Shown here in pieces: positions 32,432 to 41,802 of a DNA stretch of 64,000 bases (position 1 is the first letter of the stretch; each line of letters starts with the position of its first letter). Origin of the DNA: Orrella marina (GTDB lineage: Bacteria; Pseudomonadota; Gammaproteobacteria; Burkholderiales; Burkholderiaceae_B); the NCBI RefSeq assembly GCF_003058465.1, contig NZ_CP028901.1, positions 3,348,001-3,412,000 on the forward strand. Direction: 5' to 3'. Under the pieces are notes generated by a model. That model did not search any database. It was given only the letters and a program-made list of their open reading frames with translations, and was not told the DNA's origin. The position numbers were made by a program, and so were the translations under genes.

Positions 32432-33043
32432 TTAGCGTCTCATGACCTTCTCTGAAGGTGTCAGTGCCTCAATGTAGGCAGGGCGAGAGAAGATGCGCTC
32501 GCCGTACTTCTGGATTGGTGCTGCAGTCTTTGGAAGATCAACACCGTAGTGATCCAGACGCCAGAGCAACGGGGCCATAGCCACGTCTAGCATCGAGAAC
32601 TCATCACCGAGCATATATTTGTTCTTGATCAACAAAGGAGCAAGCTGGGACAGACGGTCACGAATCGCTGCGCGAGCCGCTGCGCAACGTTTCTCGTCGG
32701 CTCGTGCAACCTGGTCCTCAAGAACTGACACATGCACGAACAGTTCCTTTTCGAAGTTGTACAGGAACAGACGTGTACGGGCGCGCATCACCGGGTCAGC
32801 TGGCATCAGCTGGGGGTGCGGAAAACGCTCATCAATGTACTCGTTGATGATGTTGGACTCGTACAGAATCAAATCACGTTCGACCAGAATCGGCACTTGC
32901 CCGTACGGGTTCATGACGCTGATGTCTTCAGGTTTGTTGTACAGATCGATGTCACGGATTTCGAAATCCATGCCCTTCTCGAACAGCACGAATCGGCAAC
33001 GATGTGAAAAGGGGCAGGTGGTGCCGGAGTAGAGGACCATCAT
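32432..33043 (-). CDS. sspA: Stringent starvation protein A
   Basis: A 203-aa glutathione-S-transferase-fold protein that binds RNA polymerase. The thioredoxin-like half has the SspA form SGTTCPFSHRCRFVLFEKGM, then NPYGQVPILVERDLILYESN and IINEYIDERFPHPQL; the helical C-terminal half follows. Length matches the family. It is cotranscribed with sspB and follows petC after a terminator, the usual betaproteobacterial order petABC-sspA-sspB. Confidence 0.95.
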   Translation of the reverse strand: MMVLYSGTTCPFSHRCRFVLFEKGMDFEIRDIDLYNKPEDISVMNPYGQVPILVERDLILYESNIINEYIDERFPHPQLMPADPVMRARTRLFLYNFEKELFVHVSVLEDQVARADEKRCAAARAAIRDRLSQLAPLLIKNKYMLGDEFSMLDVAMAPLLWRLDHYGVDLPKTAAPIQKYGERIFSRPAYIEALTPSEKVMRR

Positions 33044-33060
33044 GATTTAGTACCGTCCCG

Positions 33061-33111
33061 AAATAAATTCAAAATACAAAAGCCAGCGCCGGGCTTGCGC
33101 ACGGCGCTGGC
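33061..33111 (-). terminator. Terminator after petC
   Basis: A 10-bp perfect stem (GCCAGCGCCG at 33082-33091 with CGGCGCTGGC at 33102-33111) is followed, on the minus strand, by TTTTGTATTTTG. It lies 17 nt after the petC stop and separates petABC from sspA-sspB. Confidence 0.85.
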
Positions 33112-33127
33112 CATCCAAGCTACAGAC

Positions 33128-33979
33128 CTACTTGACGTGTTTCCAGTAGGACGCGTTCAGTCGCCATGCAATGACCAGGAACAGACCCAGGAAAATCATC
33201 ACCCAGACGCCGATCTGCTTGCGCTTGAGCTGTACGGGTTCAGCCATCCAGGTCATGAAGTTCGAAATGTCTGCAACCTTGTCGTCGTATGCTGCAGCGC
33301 GCCTGGGGTCAAGCGCTTTGAAAGCAAAGGATTCTGTTGCTGATCCACGATAATTGTCGAGGACTTCTGCCTTGGCATCCCAGTAACCTTGTGGGCCAAA
33401 CTTGGTTTCGACTTTCTCCCAAACCTGCTTGCCGTCACGCTCGACCTGATGGATAGTGGTCGTGGTCAGTTCGCGCGGCCCCTGCAAATCCCAGAGCACG
33501 TGAGGCATACCCGCGTTGGGGAATGCCAGGTTGTTCCAGCCGGTTGGCTTGGTCGTGTCGCGATAGTAGGTGCGCAAGTAGGTATAGATGTAATCGCCAC
33601 CAGGAGGGCCGGCGTTGATTGACTTTGCACGGGCCATCACCGACAGGTCGGGTGCCGGGGCACCAAACCAGGCTGCTGCGTCTTTCCGATCCATTGAGAT
33701 TGTCATCAGATCACCGACTTTCTCGCCGGTGAACAGCAGGTTCTCACGAATCTGGATGTCTGTCAGTCCGATATCGCGTAGACGGTTGTAGCGCATAGAG
33801 GTCGCACTGTGACAATTCAGGCAGTAGTTGATGAACAGCTTGGCGCCGTTCTGCAGTGCTGCCTGGTCGTTCAGACGGTTTGGTGCCTTGTCGAGCGTGA
33901 TGGATTCACCCGCGGCCATCGCGGTGGCACATGTCAGGGAAAGGGCGATGGCGCCAAGGATCTTCTTAATCATGTTCAT
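33128..33979 (-). CDS. petC: Ubiquinol-cytochrome c reductase cytochrome c1
   Basis: The c1 subunit of respiratory complex III, about 283 aa. A signal peptide (MNMIKKILGAIALSLTCATAMA) precedes the haem motif CLNCH, and the C-terminal anchor reads IGVWVMIFLGLFLVIAWRL. The axial Met is probably in FPNAGMPHVLW. I chose the ATG at 33979, just before the signal peptide; an ATG at 34006 overlaps the petB stop as ATGA and is equally possible. It ends the petABC operon. Confidence 0.93.
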   Translation of the reverse strand: MNMIKKILGAIALSLTCATAMAAGESITLDKAPNRLNDQAALQNGAKLFINYCLNCHSATSMRYNRLRDIGLTDIQIRENLLFTGEKVGDLMTISMDRKDAAAWFGAPAPDLSVMARAKSINAGPPGGDYIYTYLRTYYRDTTKPTGWNNLAFPNAGMPHVLWDLQGPRELTTTTIHQVERDGKQVWEKVETKFGPQGYWDAKAEVLDNYRGSATESFAFKALDPRRAAAYDDKVADISNFMTWMAEPVQLKRKQIGVWVMIFLGLFLVIAWRLNASYWKHVK

Positions 33980-33995
33980 TCCGTATCGTGTTGGC

Positions 33996-35375
33996 TCAGT
34001 GGGCATGGAAGGTCACGCGGTCAGGGACCGGCTTGAACGTGCCCATACGACTCCAGACAGGCATCAGCAGGAAGAATGCCAGGTAGATGATCGTGCCAAT
34101 CTGAGACATCAGATTGAACACATCGGTCGGTGCCTGCGTGCCAAGATAGCCAAGAATCAGGAAGTTAACAAAGAAAATGCCGTACAGCCACTTGTGCCAG
34201 TTCGGGCGATACCGGATCGAGCGAACAGGCGAGTAGTCAAGCCAGGGCAGGAAGAACAGCAAAACCACTGCACCACCCATTGCAACCACACCCCAGAACT
34301 TGGCGTCGATCAGGCGAAACAGCACAGCCACAGCGATCAGGATCACCGGGACGATGACTTTCGCCAGACCCTTGCACTTCACGAACATGACCAGTGCAGC
34401 GATGAGGGATGAGCCTGCAAGAACCCAGGTGAAATCGTCAGTGGTCGCACGCAGCATCGAGTAGAACGGCGTGAAATACCAGACCGGGGCGATGTGCGGC
34501 GGTGTCTTGAGCGGGTCAGCCGGGATGAAGTTGTTGTACTCGAGGAAGTAACCACCCATCTCAGGCGCAAAGAAAACGATCGCCATGAACACGATAAAGA
34601 ATCCGGCAACGCCGAGAATATCGTGAACGGTGTAATAGGGATGGAAAGGAATCCCGTCAAGGGGGCGACCATACTTGTCTTTCTTGGACTTGATCTCGAT
34701 GCCGTCGGGGTTGTTTGAACCTACTTCGTGCAGCGCGATGATATGAGCAGCCACGAGACCAAGCAGAACCAGTGGAATCGCGATCACGTGGAAAGCGAAG
34801 AACCGGTTCAGCGTCGCGTCTGAAACAACGTAGTCACCACGAATCCAGATTGCAAGTTCAGGTCCGATAAAGGGGATCGCGGAGAACAGGTTCACGATCA
34901 CCTGGGCTCCCCAGTAAGACATCTGGCCCCATGGAAGGAGGTATCCGAAGAAGGCTTCCGCCATCAGACAGAGGAAGATGCCGACACCGAAGATCCACAC
35001 GAGCTCTCGTGGCTTGCGATAGGAGCCGTAGAGCAATGCACGAACCATGTGGAGGTAGACCACCACAAAGAACATGGATGCTCCGGTTGAGTGCATGTAG
35101 CGCATGAACCAGCCACCTGGAACCTCGCGCATGATGTGCTCGACCGACTGAAACGCCAGTTCCGCATCAGGTTTATAGTGCATCACCAGAAAAATGCCGG
35201 TTACGATCTGGAGAACCAGCACCAGCATTGCCAACGAACCGAAGAAGTACCAGAAGTTGAAGTTCTTCGGTGCGTAATATTCGGTGAGGTGACCTTTGAT
35301 GTTGGCCGTCAGGGGGAATCGTTTATCGACCCACCCCAGTACGCCAGTCGTTTCTACGCTTTTCTCGCCAGCCAT
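33996..35375 (-). CDS. petB: Ubiquinol-cytochrome c reductase cytochrome b
   Basis: A 459-aa membrane protein with about nine hydrophobic segments, the quinone-oxidising core of complex III. Haem-ligand His residues lie in YMHSTGASMFFVVVYLHMVR and FAFHVIAIPLVLLGLVAAHI. The Qo-site PEWY equivalent is PVWYFTPFYSMLR. The fused b6/subunit-IV form matches proteobacterial petB. It lies between petA and petC on the same strand. Confidence 0.96.
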   Translation of the reverse strand: MAGEKSVETTGVLGWVDKRFPLTANIKGHLTEYYAPKNFNFWYFFGSLAMLVLVLQIVTGIFLVMHYKPDAELAFQSVEHIMREVPGGWFMRYMHSTGASMFFVVVYLHMVRALLYGSYRKPRELVWIFGVGIFLCLMAEAFFGYLLPWGQMSYWGAQVIVNLFSAIPFIGPELAIWIRGDYVVSDATLNRFFAFHVIAIPLVLLGLVAAHIIALHEVGSNNPDGIEIKSKKDKYGRPLDGIPFHPYYTVHDILGVAGFFIVFMAIVFFAPEMGGYFLEYNNFIPADPLKTPPHIAPVWYFTPFYSMLRATTDDFTWVLAGSSLIAALVMFVKCKGLAKVIVPVILIAVAVLFRLIDAKFWGVVAMGGAVVLLFFLPWLDYSPVRSIRYRPNWHKWLYGIFFVNFLILGYLGTQAPTDVFNLMSQIGTIIYLAFFLLMPVWSRMGTFKPVPDRVTFHAH

Positions 35376-35437
35376 GAAACGGCTCCTTTCAATCTATCAA
35401 TGTCGGTTTTCAATTAAGGAAATCAGCAGTCGCCGCG

Positions 35438-36081
35438 TCAGGCGGGATTGTCTTCATCCACGCCAATCAGGATCCTGCTATCACTGACGTACTGGTAAGG
35501 CGGCACTTCAAGATTGTCAGGCGCCGGTTTGTTACGGTAAACGCGGCCAGCCATGTCAAACGTGGAGCCGTGGCAAGGACAGAGGCTGCCACCTTCCCAG
35601 TCAGCCGGCAGGCTGGGCTGGGCACCCGCAGCGAAGCGGGGTGTGGGTGAACAACCGAGGTGAGTGCAAATTGCGACGCCAACCCAGATTTCGGGCTTGC
35701 GTGAACGCCATTCGTTCTTTGCGTAGGGAGGGGTGTAGCCGGGACGTTCCGAGTTGGGGTCAGCCAGCTCGTCATTGACTTTGGAGAGGCCTGCCAGCAT
35801 TTCCGGCGTGCGGTGAATCACCCAGACGGGCTTGCCGCGCCATTCAACCGTGCGCATCTCACCCGGGGGATGGTGCTGACATCAATCTCGACTGGCGCAC
35901 CTGCGGCACGTGCTTTCTCTGAAGGCGCGAAGCTGCCAACGAAGGGCGCAGCCAACGCAGCTCCAGCAACACCTCCTACCGCACAGGTTGTTCCAATCCA
36001 GAACCGCCGATTCGGGTCGGCTGGCAAATTCAGTGGTGCTGCACCTTCATCATCATGGTGCAAAGTGGAATCCTGACTCAT
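35438..36081 (-). pseudogene. petA: Ubiquinol-cytochrome c reductase Rieske iron-sulfur subunit, frameshifted
   Basis: The N-terminal frame (35818-36081) has the twin-arginine-type anchor ([20 protein letters not shown]) and reads to VEIDVSTIP. The C-terminal frame (ending 35438) starts GEMRTVEWRGKPVWVIHRTP and contains both 2Fe-2S motifs, CTHLGC and CPCHGS. They join if one C is added to the run CCCCC at 35869-35865 (minus strand), restoring IPPGEMR. petA is the first gene of an otherwise intact complex III operon and is needed with petB and petC, so a sequence error is more likely than true loss. Rebuilt length is about 214 aa. Confidence 0.9.
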
Positions 36082-36149
36082 CGTTCAATCCTTGTGTTGC
36101 CGGTCGAGACGCAATCCGTCCCGAGGTTACAAACTCTCGATCGTCTATT

Positions 36150-36155
36150 ATTATA
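36150..36155 (-). promoter_or_regulatory. petA: -10 element of the petABC promoter
   Basis: On the minus strand TATAAT lies about 70 nt upstream of the petA start. Just upstream is a GC-rich dyad, CCCTGGGCGCCAGGG, that covers the spacer. No good -35 box is seen. Confidence 0.4.
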
Positions 36156-36200
36156 GCGCCCTGGGCGCCAGGGTGCTCTTTGAATGTCCAAAGGATAAAA

Positions 36201-36725
36201 ATGTCTACTAAAAAAGGAATTCTCAAGGAATTCAGGGATTTCGCTGTACGCGGGAATGTGATCGATCTTGCCGTCGGTGTGATCATCGGCGCAGCCTTCG
36301 GAAAAATCGTTGACTCGCTCGTTCGCCACATCGTGATGCCCATTGTGAATTTCATCATGGGCGGCTCTGTTGACTTCACCAACAAGTTTCTGGTTCTCTC
36401 CCGTCCAGATGGTTATGCCGGCCCTGAAACATACAGCGATCTGACTACGGCCGGAGCCATCGTTTTTGCCTGGGGCGAGTTTCTCACTATCCTGATCAAT
36501 TTTGTCATTCTGGCCTTCATCATCTTCTGGATGGTCAAGCTCGTGAACATGGCCAAAGATCGTGCCAAGGCCGAGGAGGCGGCGCAGCCTGCACCACCAC
36601 CCCCCGCACCGCCAGCCGATATCGTCTTGCTGACTGAAATCCGTGATCTGCTCAAGCAACAGGAAACGACCGCAGCCAGCCAGAAGCTTTCAGGATCTGA
36701 CGCAGGCTCGAGCTCCAGACCCTGA
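36201..36725 (+). CDS. mscL: Large-conductance mechanosensitive channel MscL
   Basis: A 174-aa inner-membrane channel that opens under osmotic downshock. The N-terminal amphipathic helix and TM1 read [20 protein letters not shown] and [15 protein letters not shown]2 reads [21 protein letters not shown] Pro-rich stretch ([12 protein letters not shown]) and the cytoplasmic helix [11 protein letters not shown] follow. The C-terminal tail ([18 protein letters not shown]) is about 25 residues longer than in E. coli MscL. AAGGA 6 nt upstream supports the ATG at 36201. It is divergent from petA. Confidence 0.95.
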   Translation: MSTKKGILKEFRDFAVRGNVIDLAVGVIIGAAFGKIVDSLVRHIVMPIVNFIMGGSVDFTNKFLVLSRPDGYAGPETYSDLTTAGAIVFAWGEFLTILINFVILAFIIFWMVKLVNMAKDRAKAEEAAQPAPPPPAPPADIVLLTEIRDLLKQQETTAASQKLSGSDAGSSSRP

Positions 36726-36767
36726 GGCCTGTCCAGAGGAGGGCTGATGCGTGCTTGTTGAATCGCG

Positions 36768-36797
36768 CCGGGTGTCCCCGTTATCCGGGACACCCGG
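36768..36797. terminator. Hairpin after mscL
   Basis: CCGGGTGTCCC (36768-36778) pairs perfectly with GGGACACCCGG (36787-36797). It lies between the convergent mscL and Nif3-like genes but lacks a U tract on either side. Confidence 0.45.
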
Positions 36798-36950
36798 CAG
36801 CTGATCAACTGTGAGCGCAAGCCCCTGGATTTGGCCATGGGGTGGTTCGGCGACAGGTGTGGTCACCGGCCTGACTCCACCGGCCAGCGTCTTCTTTCTT
36901 CGTTCTTTTGTCTTCTTTCTTTTTTCTTTCCAGATCTCTCCTTCAGTTTG

Positions 36951-37724
36951 TCAGGCGGGATTGTCGAGGTCTACAAAAGTGACTTTGACATCAAGCTGCC
37001 TGGCAATCTCCTCTCCCAGTGCCCTCACACCGTAGCGCTCCGTCGCGTGATGTCCCGCGCTGATGAACGTCGTCCCGGTTTCCCGGGCAATATGCGCATT
37101 GGGCTCTGAAATCTCGCCCGTTACATAGGTTTGTGCACCAGCGGCGATTGCGGCCTCCTGCATGCTTTGAGCACCGCCCGTGCACCATGCGACCAGTCCT
37201 GCTTTTGCCTCGAAGTTGCCAACCACGACAGGATGTCGGGCGAGTTGTGTCTGGATCCGGCCCGCTAATTCACGAACGGATTGTTCAGTGACCTCGGGGT
37301 GTCCAAGCCAGACCAGGCTCCCCGGCCCGCAGGTTACTGGTGCTCCCTGTGCATCGCGCAGGGGATTGAGCCCAAGCTGCTTTGCGAGCTGGGCATTGTT
37401 TCCAAATATGGGATGTGCGTCGAGCGGCAGATGGTACGCGATCAGATTGATATCTGATTCAAGTAATGCTCGAATTCGCTTGAGACGCTGGCCCTGAAGG
37501 GTTGGATTTTCGTTGCGCCAGAAGTAGCCATGATGAACCAGGATGGCATCGGCGTTCAGTTCACGGGCTTTCTCGATCAGGGCGAGACTAGCCGTCACGC
37601 CCGTCACGATATGCGAGATCTGGTCCTTGCCTTGAATCTGCAAACCGTTTGGGCAGTAGTCCGTAAATTTTTCTGGTTCCAGTGTCTGGTCCAGCCATGC
37701 GACCAGTTTGCTGGTTTCAATCAT
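36951..37724 (-). CDS. Nif3-like dinuclear metal centre protein
   Basis: A 257-aa protein of the Nif3/YbgI family, which forms hexameric rings with a two-metal site. Metal-ligand motifs are visible in ILVHHGYFWRNENP and, near the C-terminus, AGHHATERYGVRALGEEI. Other family segments are NGLQIQGKDQISHIVTGVTA and VTGEISEPNAHIA. The biochemical role is not settled; a hydrolase role such as GTP cyclohydrolase has been proposed for relatives. It is monocistronic here. Confidence 0.9.
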   Translation of the reverse strand: MIETSKLVAWLDQTLEPEKFTDYCPNGLQIQGKDQISHIVTGVTASLALIEKARELNADAILVHHGYFWRNENPTLQGQRLKRIRALLESDINLIAYHLPLDAHPIFGNNAQLAKQLGLNPLRDAQGAPVTCGPGSLVWLGHPEVTEQSVRELAGRIQTQLARHPVVVGNFEAKAGLVAWCTGGAQSMQEAAIAAGAQTYVTGEISEPNAHIARETGTTFISAGHHATERYGVRALGEEIARQLDVKVTFVDLDNPA

Positions 37725-37831
37725 GAGGATTCACCTTCGAGTACGATAGGTGATCACTATAAGACCTCTGCTGTCTGGCGGGCAACCTTACACAGGCGCA
37801 CGCCAGACACGTGCAATCATTCAGGCTTCAA

Positions 37832-38152
37832 TCAAAGCGTGACGGTCTTGATTCTGCCTGCGGCCAATTCTTCTGCGCGTGCCAGCAGCGACTCTTTGGC
37901 ATCTGCATCCAGGTGGTAAAAAAGCTCCTGGAGTCTTGCCTGTTCGTCATCCTGCGTGTAAAACCAGCTGACAGGCATGTTGAGAATTTCCGCAACACGA
38001 CACATCAGCCGATAGTCGGGCGAGTGCTTGCCTCGCTCGTACTGGTTCATACGGGCACTCGCTGATGTGGGATCAATCCCGGCCAGTTTGCCAAGTTTTT
38101 CTTGAGATAGACCTGCGCGGAGACGCGCGGCTTTCAGGCGATCGCTGATCAT
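37832..38152 (-). CDS. XRE-family transcriptional regulator
   Basis: A 106-aa protein with an N-terminal Cro/C1-type HTH (MISDRLKAARLRAGLSQEKL, GIDPTSASARMNQYERGKHS) and a short helical tail ending in EELAAGRIKTVTL. I chose the ATG at 38152 because the HTH begins at once; the frame extends to 38269 without family-like sequence. Its target is unknown. The nearest gene is a LysR regulator 220 bp away in the opposite direction. Confidence 0.8.
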   Translation of the reverse strand: MISDRLKAARLRAGLSQEKLGKLAGIDPTSASARMNQYERGKHSPDYRLMCRVAEILNMPVSWFYTQDDEQARLQELFYHLDADAKESLLARAEELAAGRIKTVTL

Positions 38153-38372
38153 TTGTCCGTTCCCCAAAGTAGAGGCGTGTCCGGAGAGTCCGGACAGCTG
38201 CGTTGTACCCCTATGCAACTGAGCGTTGCACTGCTTTTGTTCGGACAATGCTAAAAATTTCACTGGCATTGTGTCTACTAATAAATATTTATGAGATCGA
38301 TCAATTAATATTATGCAAAGGCAAAGCGGATGAAATCATCGTTTCAGTAGCAACAAAAAAGGGCGATTGGTT

Positions 38373-39320
38373 GTGGATTTGCGACAGATTCAATATTTTT
38401 TATCGTTGTTTGAAGAGCAGTCGGTGACCCGTGCAGCTCGCAGACTGAACATTGTGCAGCCTGCTCTGAGTATGCAGATCGCCAAGCTTGAGCGAGATAT
38501 TGGCAAGCCGCTCTTCACTCGAACACCGCGACGAATGATCCCGACGCCAGCAGGCGAAGAGATGTATCGGCTCTTTCTGCCGATCATGACCGAGTTTGGG
38601 CGTGCCAGAGAGCGCCTGATGCATAGCGGTGATGCGCTCAGCGGGCACGTCCGTCTAGGCCTGGTACCCAGCATCGGTCAGCATGTTCTTCCTGATGTTC
38701 TCGAGAGATTCGTTGAGCGCCACCCTGAAGTCACACTGTCCATTTCTGAGGGGTTGACAGATCATCTGATTGAGCAGGTGGCCGGGGGACAACTCGATCT
38801 TTGCTATACCAACCGATCCGATCGTGTCCGGCCGGTTGCCACTGATGTGGTGCTGCGCGAGCGGATTGTCTTTGTGACAGGGATAAACGACATTCCGTAC
38901 CCGCCAAAGGTCAGCCTTGTCGAATTGACGGGTTGCCGCTTTGTTCTGCCTACCCGGGAAAACGGCATGCGCCACATCGTTGAACAGGCACTGGAGGCTG
39001 ATGACGGCCACCTTGCACCGGCCATCGAGGTTGACTCGATACTGACGAGCGCGCGCCTGATCGAAAAATCCCTTTATGTCAGCCTGATGCCAGAAAGCAT
39101 CGTACGTGGATTGCGTTCTCGCTACAACTTCGCGTTACGAACATACGAGCTTAAGAACAAGGGATTTGAGAGGCAGATTGTCTGTTCGCATAATCTTCGT
39201 CGCCCGATGACAAAGGCCGCTCAGGCGTTTCATGACGCACTGGCAAGCAGACTGGTGGCCGAGCATGGTCTTGATCATCGAAAACGTCAGGAAGAACGTC
39301 GCATAGCAGACCGTTCCTGA
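38373..39320 (+). CDS. LysR-family regulator, Nac/Cbl-like
   Basis: A 315-aa LysR protein. The winged HTH reads MDLRQIQYFLSLFEEQSVTR, then AARRLNIVQPALSMQIAKLE; the effector domain follows. The opening and the NIVQPALSMQI recognition helix resemble nitrogen- or aromatic-regulating LysR proteins, but the target cannot be inferred from position. I chose the GTG at 38373; a TTG at 38367 is also in frame. It converges with tatC. Confidence 0.82.
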   Translation: MDLRQIQYFLSLFEEQSVTRAARRLNIVQPALSMQIAKLERDIGKPLFTRTPRRMIPTPAGEEMYRLFLPIMTEFGRARERLMHSGDALSGHVRLGLVPSIGQHVLPDVLERFVERHPEVTLSISEGLTDHLIEQVAGGQLDLCYTNRSDRVRPVATDVVLRERIVFVTGINDIPYPPKVSLVELTGCRFVLPTRENGMRHIVEQALEADDGHLAPAIEVDSILTSARLIEKSLYVSLMPESIVRGLRSRYNFALRTYELKNKGFERQIVCSHNLRRPMTKAAQAFHDALASRLVAEHGLDHRKRQEERRIADRS

Positions 39321-39389
39321 TGCAAGCAACGTACACAATAAACAGCGTACGTGACTTTTCAAGCCTGAAAGATATGCGGGGATGCTTGA

Positions 39390-40163
39390 TCAGACGGGAT
39401 GGTCGCCGTCTTCCCGTTCAGCATCTCGATCAATCGGTTTGATCTTTGCAGCAAGAATCAGGCCTACCTCGTACAGGATCCACAATGGGACGGCAAGCAT
39501 GAACTGGCTGATAACATCCGGGGGCGTCACGATCGCAGCAATGATGAAAGCACCGACGACGACGTAGCCGCGAATTTCGCGCAGCTTCTCGATCGACATG
39601 ATGCCCATGCGAACGAGCAGAATCACCGCAATTGGCACTTCGAATGTGATGCCGAACGCAAGAAACATGGTCAGTACGAAGTTCAGATAGGCTTCAATAT
39701 CCGGGGCAGGGGTGATCGACTGCGGCGCAAACGACGCAATGAATTTGAAGACTGTCTGGAACACGACAAAGTAGCAGAACGCCATGCCGAGCAGGAACAG
39801 CAACGAGCTTGACACAATCAGTGGCAAGGCCAGGCGTTTCTCGTGCCGATACAGTCCCGGCGCAACAAATGCCCACATCTGATAAAGAACGTAAGGCAAG
39901 GCGACCACAAACGCGGCCAGCATGGTGACCTTGACGGGCACCATGAACGGCGTGATGACACCGGTGGCAATCATCCGGGTGCCTTGTGGAAGCGTGGCGA
40001 GCATTGGCTGCGCCAGGAAATCGTAGATAAGGGACGCGCCAGGGTAAATGAACAGGATCGTAAAAACCACGACCACAGCCAGAATGGCCCTGATCAAGCG
40101 GTCCCGCAACTCAACCAGATGCGACAGAAAGCCTTCCTGGCCTGACTCCGCGTTCTCAGTCAA
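39390..40163 (-). CDS. tatC: Sec-independent translocase subunit TatC
   Basis: A 257-aa six-helix membrane protein, the receptor of the Tat export complex. The start EGFLSHLVELRDRLIRAILA contains the conserved HLxELRxR motif, and later PYVLYQMWAFVAPGLYRHEK is the family signature. It overlaps tatB by 4 nt (ATGA). Substrates in this window would include the Rieske protein, which has a twin-Arg-like start. Confidence 0.96.
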   Translation of the reverse strand: MTENAESGQEGFLSHLVELRDRLIRAILAVVVVFTILFIYPGASLIYDFLAQPMLATLPQGTRMIATGVITPFMVPVKVTMLAAFVVALPYVLYQMWAFVAPGLYRHEKRLALPLIVSSSLLFLLGMAFCYFVVFQTVFKFIASFAPQSITPAPDIEAYLNFVLTMFLAFGITFEVPIAVILLVRMGIMSIEKLREIRGYVVVGAFIIAAIVTPPDVISQFMLAVPLWILYEVGLILAAKIKPIDRDAEREDGDHPV

Positions 40164-40714
40164 CTCTTTTGCTCCGATTCCTTGGGTCTTGATATATCAA
40201 CCGGGACCCCCTCCTGGGCTGTATTCGGGGCCGCTTTCGGGGCGGGTTTCTCGGGCTGCTTTTCCGCAGTTCGACTGGCTGACGAAGCAGTCAGTGAGGA
40301 GTCCTGGGCGGTCAGGCGAGCTGCGTCAGCAGAAGTACCCTCAGAGCCGGACTCGACCCTCTGGGTGTTGGACCGCTTATCGGCCCCCAGATCTGACAGA
40401 GAGGCTTTGGCCGAGTCAATTTCATCACGCATCTGGTTCAATGGCTCTTCTACCTGCTCGCGAATAGAGTCTGATGTGTCACGAAATGAGGAGTGAATGG
40501 ATTGAGCCGCGCTCTCCATTTCTTCTTTCATCTTGCGCAGGTCTTCGAGCTCGACTTCGCGCTGGATGTCGCTCTTGACGTCGCTGACATAGCGTTGCGC
40601 CCGCCCAAGCAGATGGCCAACCGTACGGGCGACCTTGGGCAGACGCTCGGGGCCGATGACCACAAGCGCTACCACACCGACAAGCAACAGCTCCGTAAAA
40701 CTGATATCAAACAA
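40160..40714 (-). CDS. tatB: Sec-independent translocase subunit TatB
   Basis: A 184-aa protein with one N-terminal membrane helix and the TatB signature (MFDISFTELLLVGVVALVVI, GPERLPKVARTVG). A long charged amphipathic helix follows, then a Ser/Ala/Pro-rich tail. It works with TatC in signal-peptide recognition. It lies 112 nt after tatA and overlaps tatC. Confidence 0.95.
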   Translation of the reverse strand: MFDISFTELLLVGVVALVVIGPERLPKVARTVGHLLGRAQRYVSDVKSDIQREVELEDLRKMKEEMESAAQSIHSSFRDTSDSIREQVEEPLNQMRDEIDSAKASLSDLGADKRSNTQRVESGSEGTSADAARLTAQDSSLTASSASRTAEKQPEKPAPKAAPNTAQEGVPVDISRPKESEQKS

Positions 40715-40826
40715 GATCGACTCTCAAATGTCTCCGGGTGACCAGGCAGCCGGGCTGCTCAGGTCGGACAGGTCAAACCGTGCAAACGTACAGAGCCACC
40801 TGCACTGGCTGATCTCTGCAAGGCAC

Positions 40827-41072
40827 TTACTGTGAAGACGAGCTGGACTTTTCTTTTGCCTGAACGTCGATCGTGTCGTCGGAGGAAACTCGCTGTGTCG
40901 TGTCTTTGTCCGCAGCACCAGCAGACGGGTCGTTGGCGTCTTTCATGCCTTCCTTGAAGCCTTTGACTGCACCGCCGAGGTCTGAACCGATATTGCGCAA
41001 CTTCTTGGTCCCAAAAACCAGCGCAACGATCAGCAGAACGATCAACCAATGCCAGATACTAAAAGCGCCCAT
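40827..41072 (-). CDS. tatA: Sec-independent translocase subunit TatA
   Basis: An 81-aa pore-forming subunit. It begins [20 protein letters not shown] with the hinge [20 protein letters not shown], the standard TatA motif. The tail is hydrophilic. It follows the HIT gene by 12 nt and heads tatABC. Confidence 0.95.
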   Translation of the reverse strand: MGAFSIWHWLIVLLIVALVFGTKKLRNIGSDLGGAVKGFKEGMKDANDPSAGAADKDTTQRVSSDDTIDVQAKEKSSSSSQ

Positions 41073-41084
41073 ACAAACTCCTGC

Positions 41085-41453
41085 TTATGCTGTGAGAGAG
41101 GCCTTTGGCGTCCAGGGACGCGGACCACCCAGAATGTGAAGGTGCAGGTGGTGAACTTCCTGACCACCATGAGCCCCGGAATTTACAACGATTCTAAAGC
41201 CACCATCTGGCCCTGGCTCGCATCCGTTTTCGGATGCAATGCGGGGCACCAATGCCATCATTCTACCCAACCATTCGCTATCCGCGTCGCTGACGTCCTG
41301 CATGGATACGACATGATGTTTCGGGATAATGAGAATATGGACCGGCGCGAGCGGACTGATGTCATGAAACGCAATCAGCTGATCGTCCTCGTAGACCTTC
41401 TTTGAAGGAATTTCGCCTTTGACGATCTTGCAGAAAATGCATGAGTCACTCAT
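41085..41453 (-). CDS. HIT-family nucleotide-binding protein
   Basis: A 122-aa histidine-triad hydrolase of the HinT group, likely a purine nucleoside phosphoramidase. The N-terminal zinc-type motif [13 protein letters not shown] and the triad [11 protein letters not shown] are present. I chose the ATG at 41453 ([13 protein letters not shown]); the longer frame to 41555 overlaps hisE. It overlaps hisE by 8 nt and precedes tatA, the usual betaproteobacterial order. Confidence 0.94.
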   Translation of the reverse strand: MSDSCIFCKIVKGEIPSKKVYEDDQLIAFHDISPLAPVHILIIPKHHVVSMQDVSDADSEWLGRMMALVPRIASENGCEPGPDGGFRIVVNSGAHGGQEVHHLHLHILGGPRPWTPKASLTA

Positions 41454-41802
41454 TGCTGCTATCTCCCTGTGTGGATCTGGATGCCTTTTCCTGATGCCCC
41501 GAAATGCCTTCGCGTCGTGCCAGCTCTGCCAGAACGTCCTCAGGACGCAAGCCATGGTGCGCTAGCGCAATCATGCAGTGAAACCAGAGGTCAGCGGTCT
41601 CGGAAACAATTCTGTCGGGGATGCCATCCTTGGAGGCCATGACCAGCTCTGTTGCCTCCTCGCCGACTTTCTTCAGGATGGCATCCTGGCCTTTGACAAA
41701 CAGGCTGGCAACATATGACTGCTTCGGGTCTGCCCCGGCATCAGGTTTGCGACTTTCCAGAACGTTCGCGATACGTGCAAGAATAGCTTCTTCATATGTC
41801 AT
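41446..41802 (-). CDS. hisE: Phosphoribosyl-ATP pyrophosphatase
   Basis: A 118-aa enzyme for the second step of histidine synthesis. MazG-like helices with acidic residues are visible ([36 protein letters not shown]). The start overlaps hisI by 4 nt. It is encoded separately from hisI, as in other betaproteobacteria. Confidence 0.95.
   Translation of the reverse strand: MTYEEAILARIANVLESRKPDAGADPKQSYVASLFVKGQDAILKKVGEEATELVMASKDGIPDRIVSETADLWFHCMIALAHHGLRPEDVLAELARREGISGHQEKASRSTQGDSSNE

Noticed and set aside
39329-39352. ACGTAC/GTACGT inverted repeat between the LysR gene and tatC
   Set aside because: The stem is 6 bp with a 12-nt loop and weak U tract, too weak to call a terminator.
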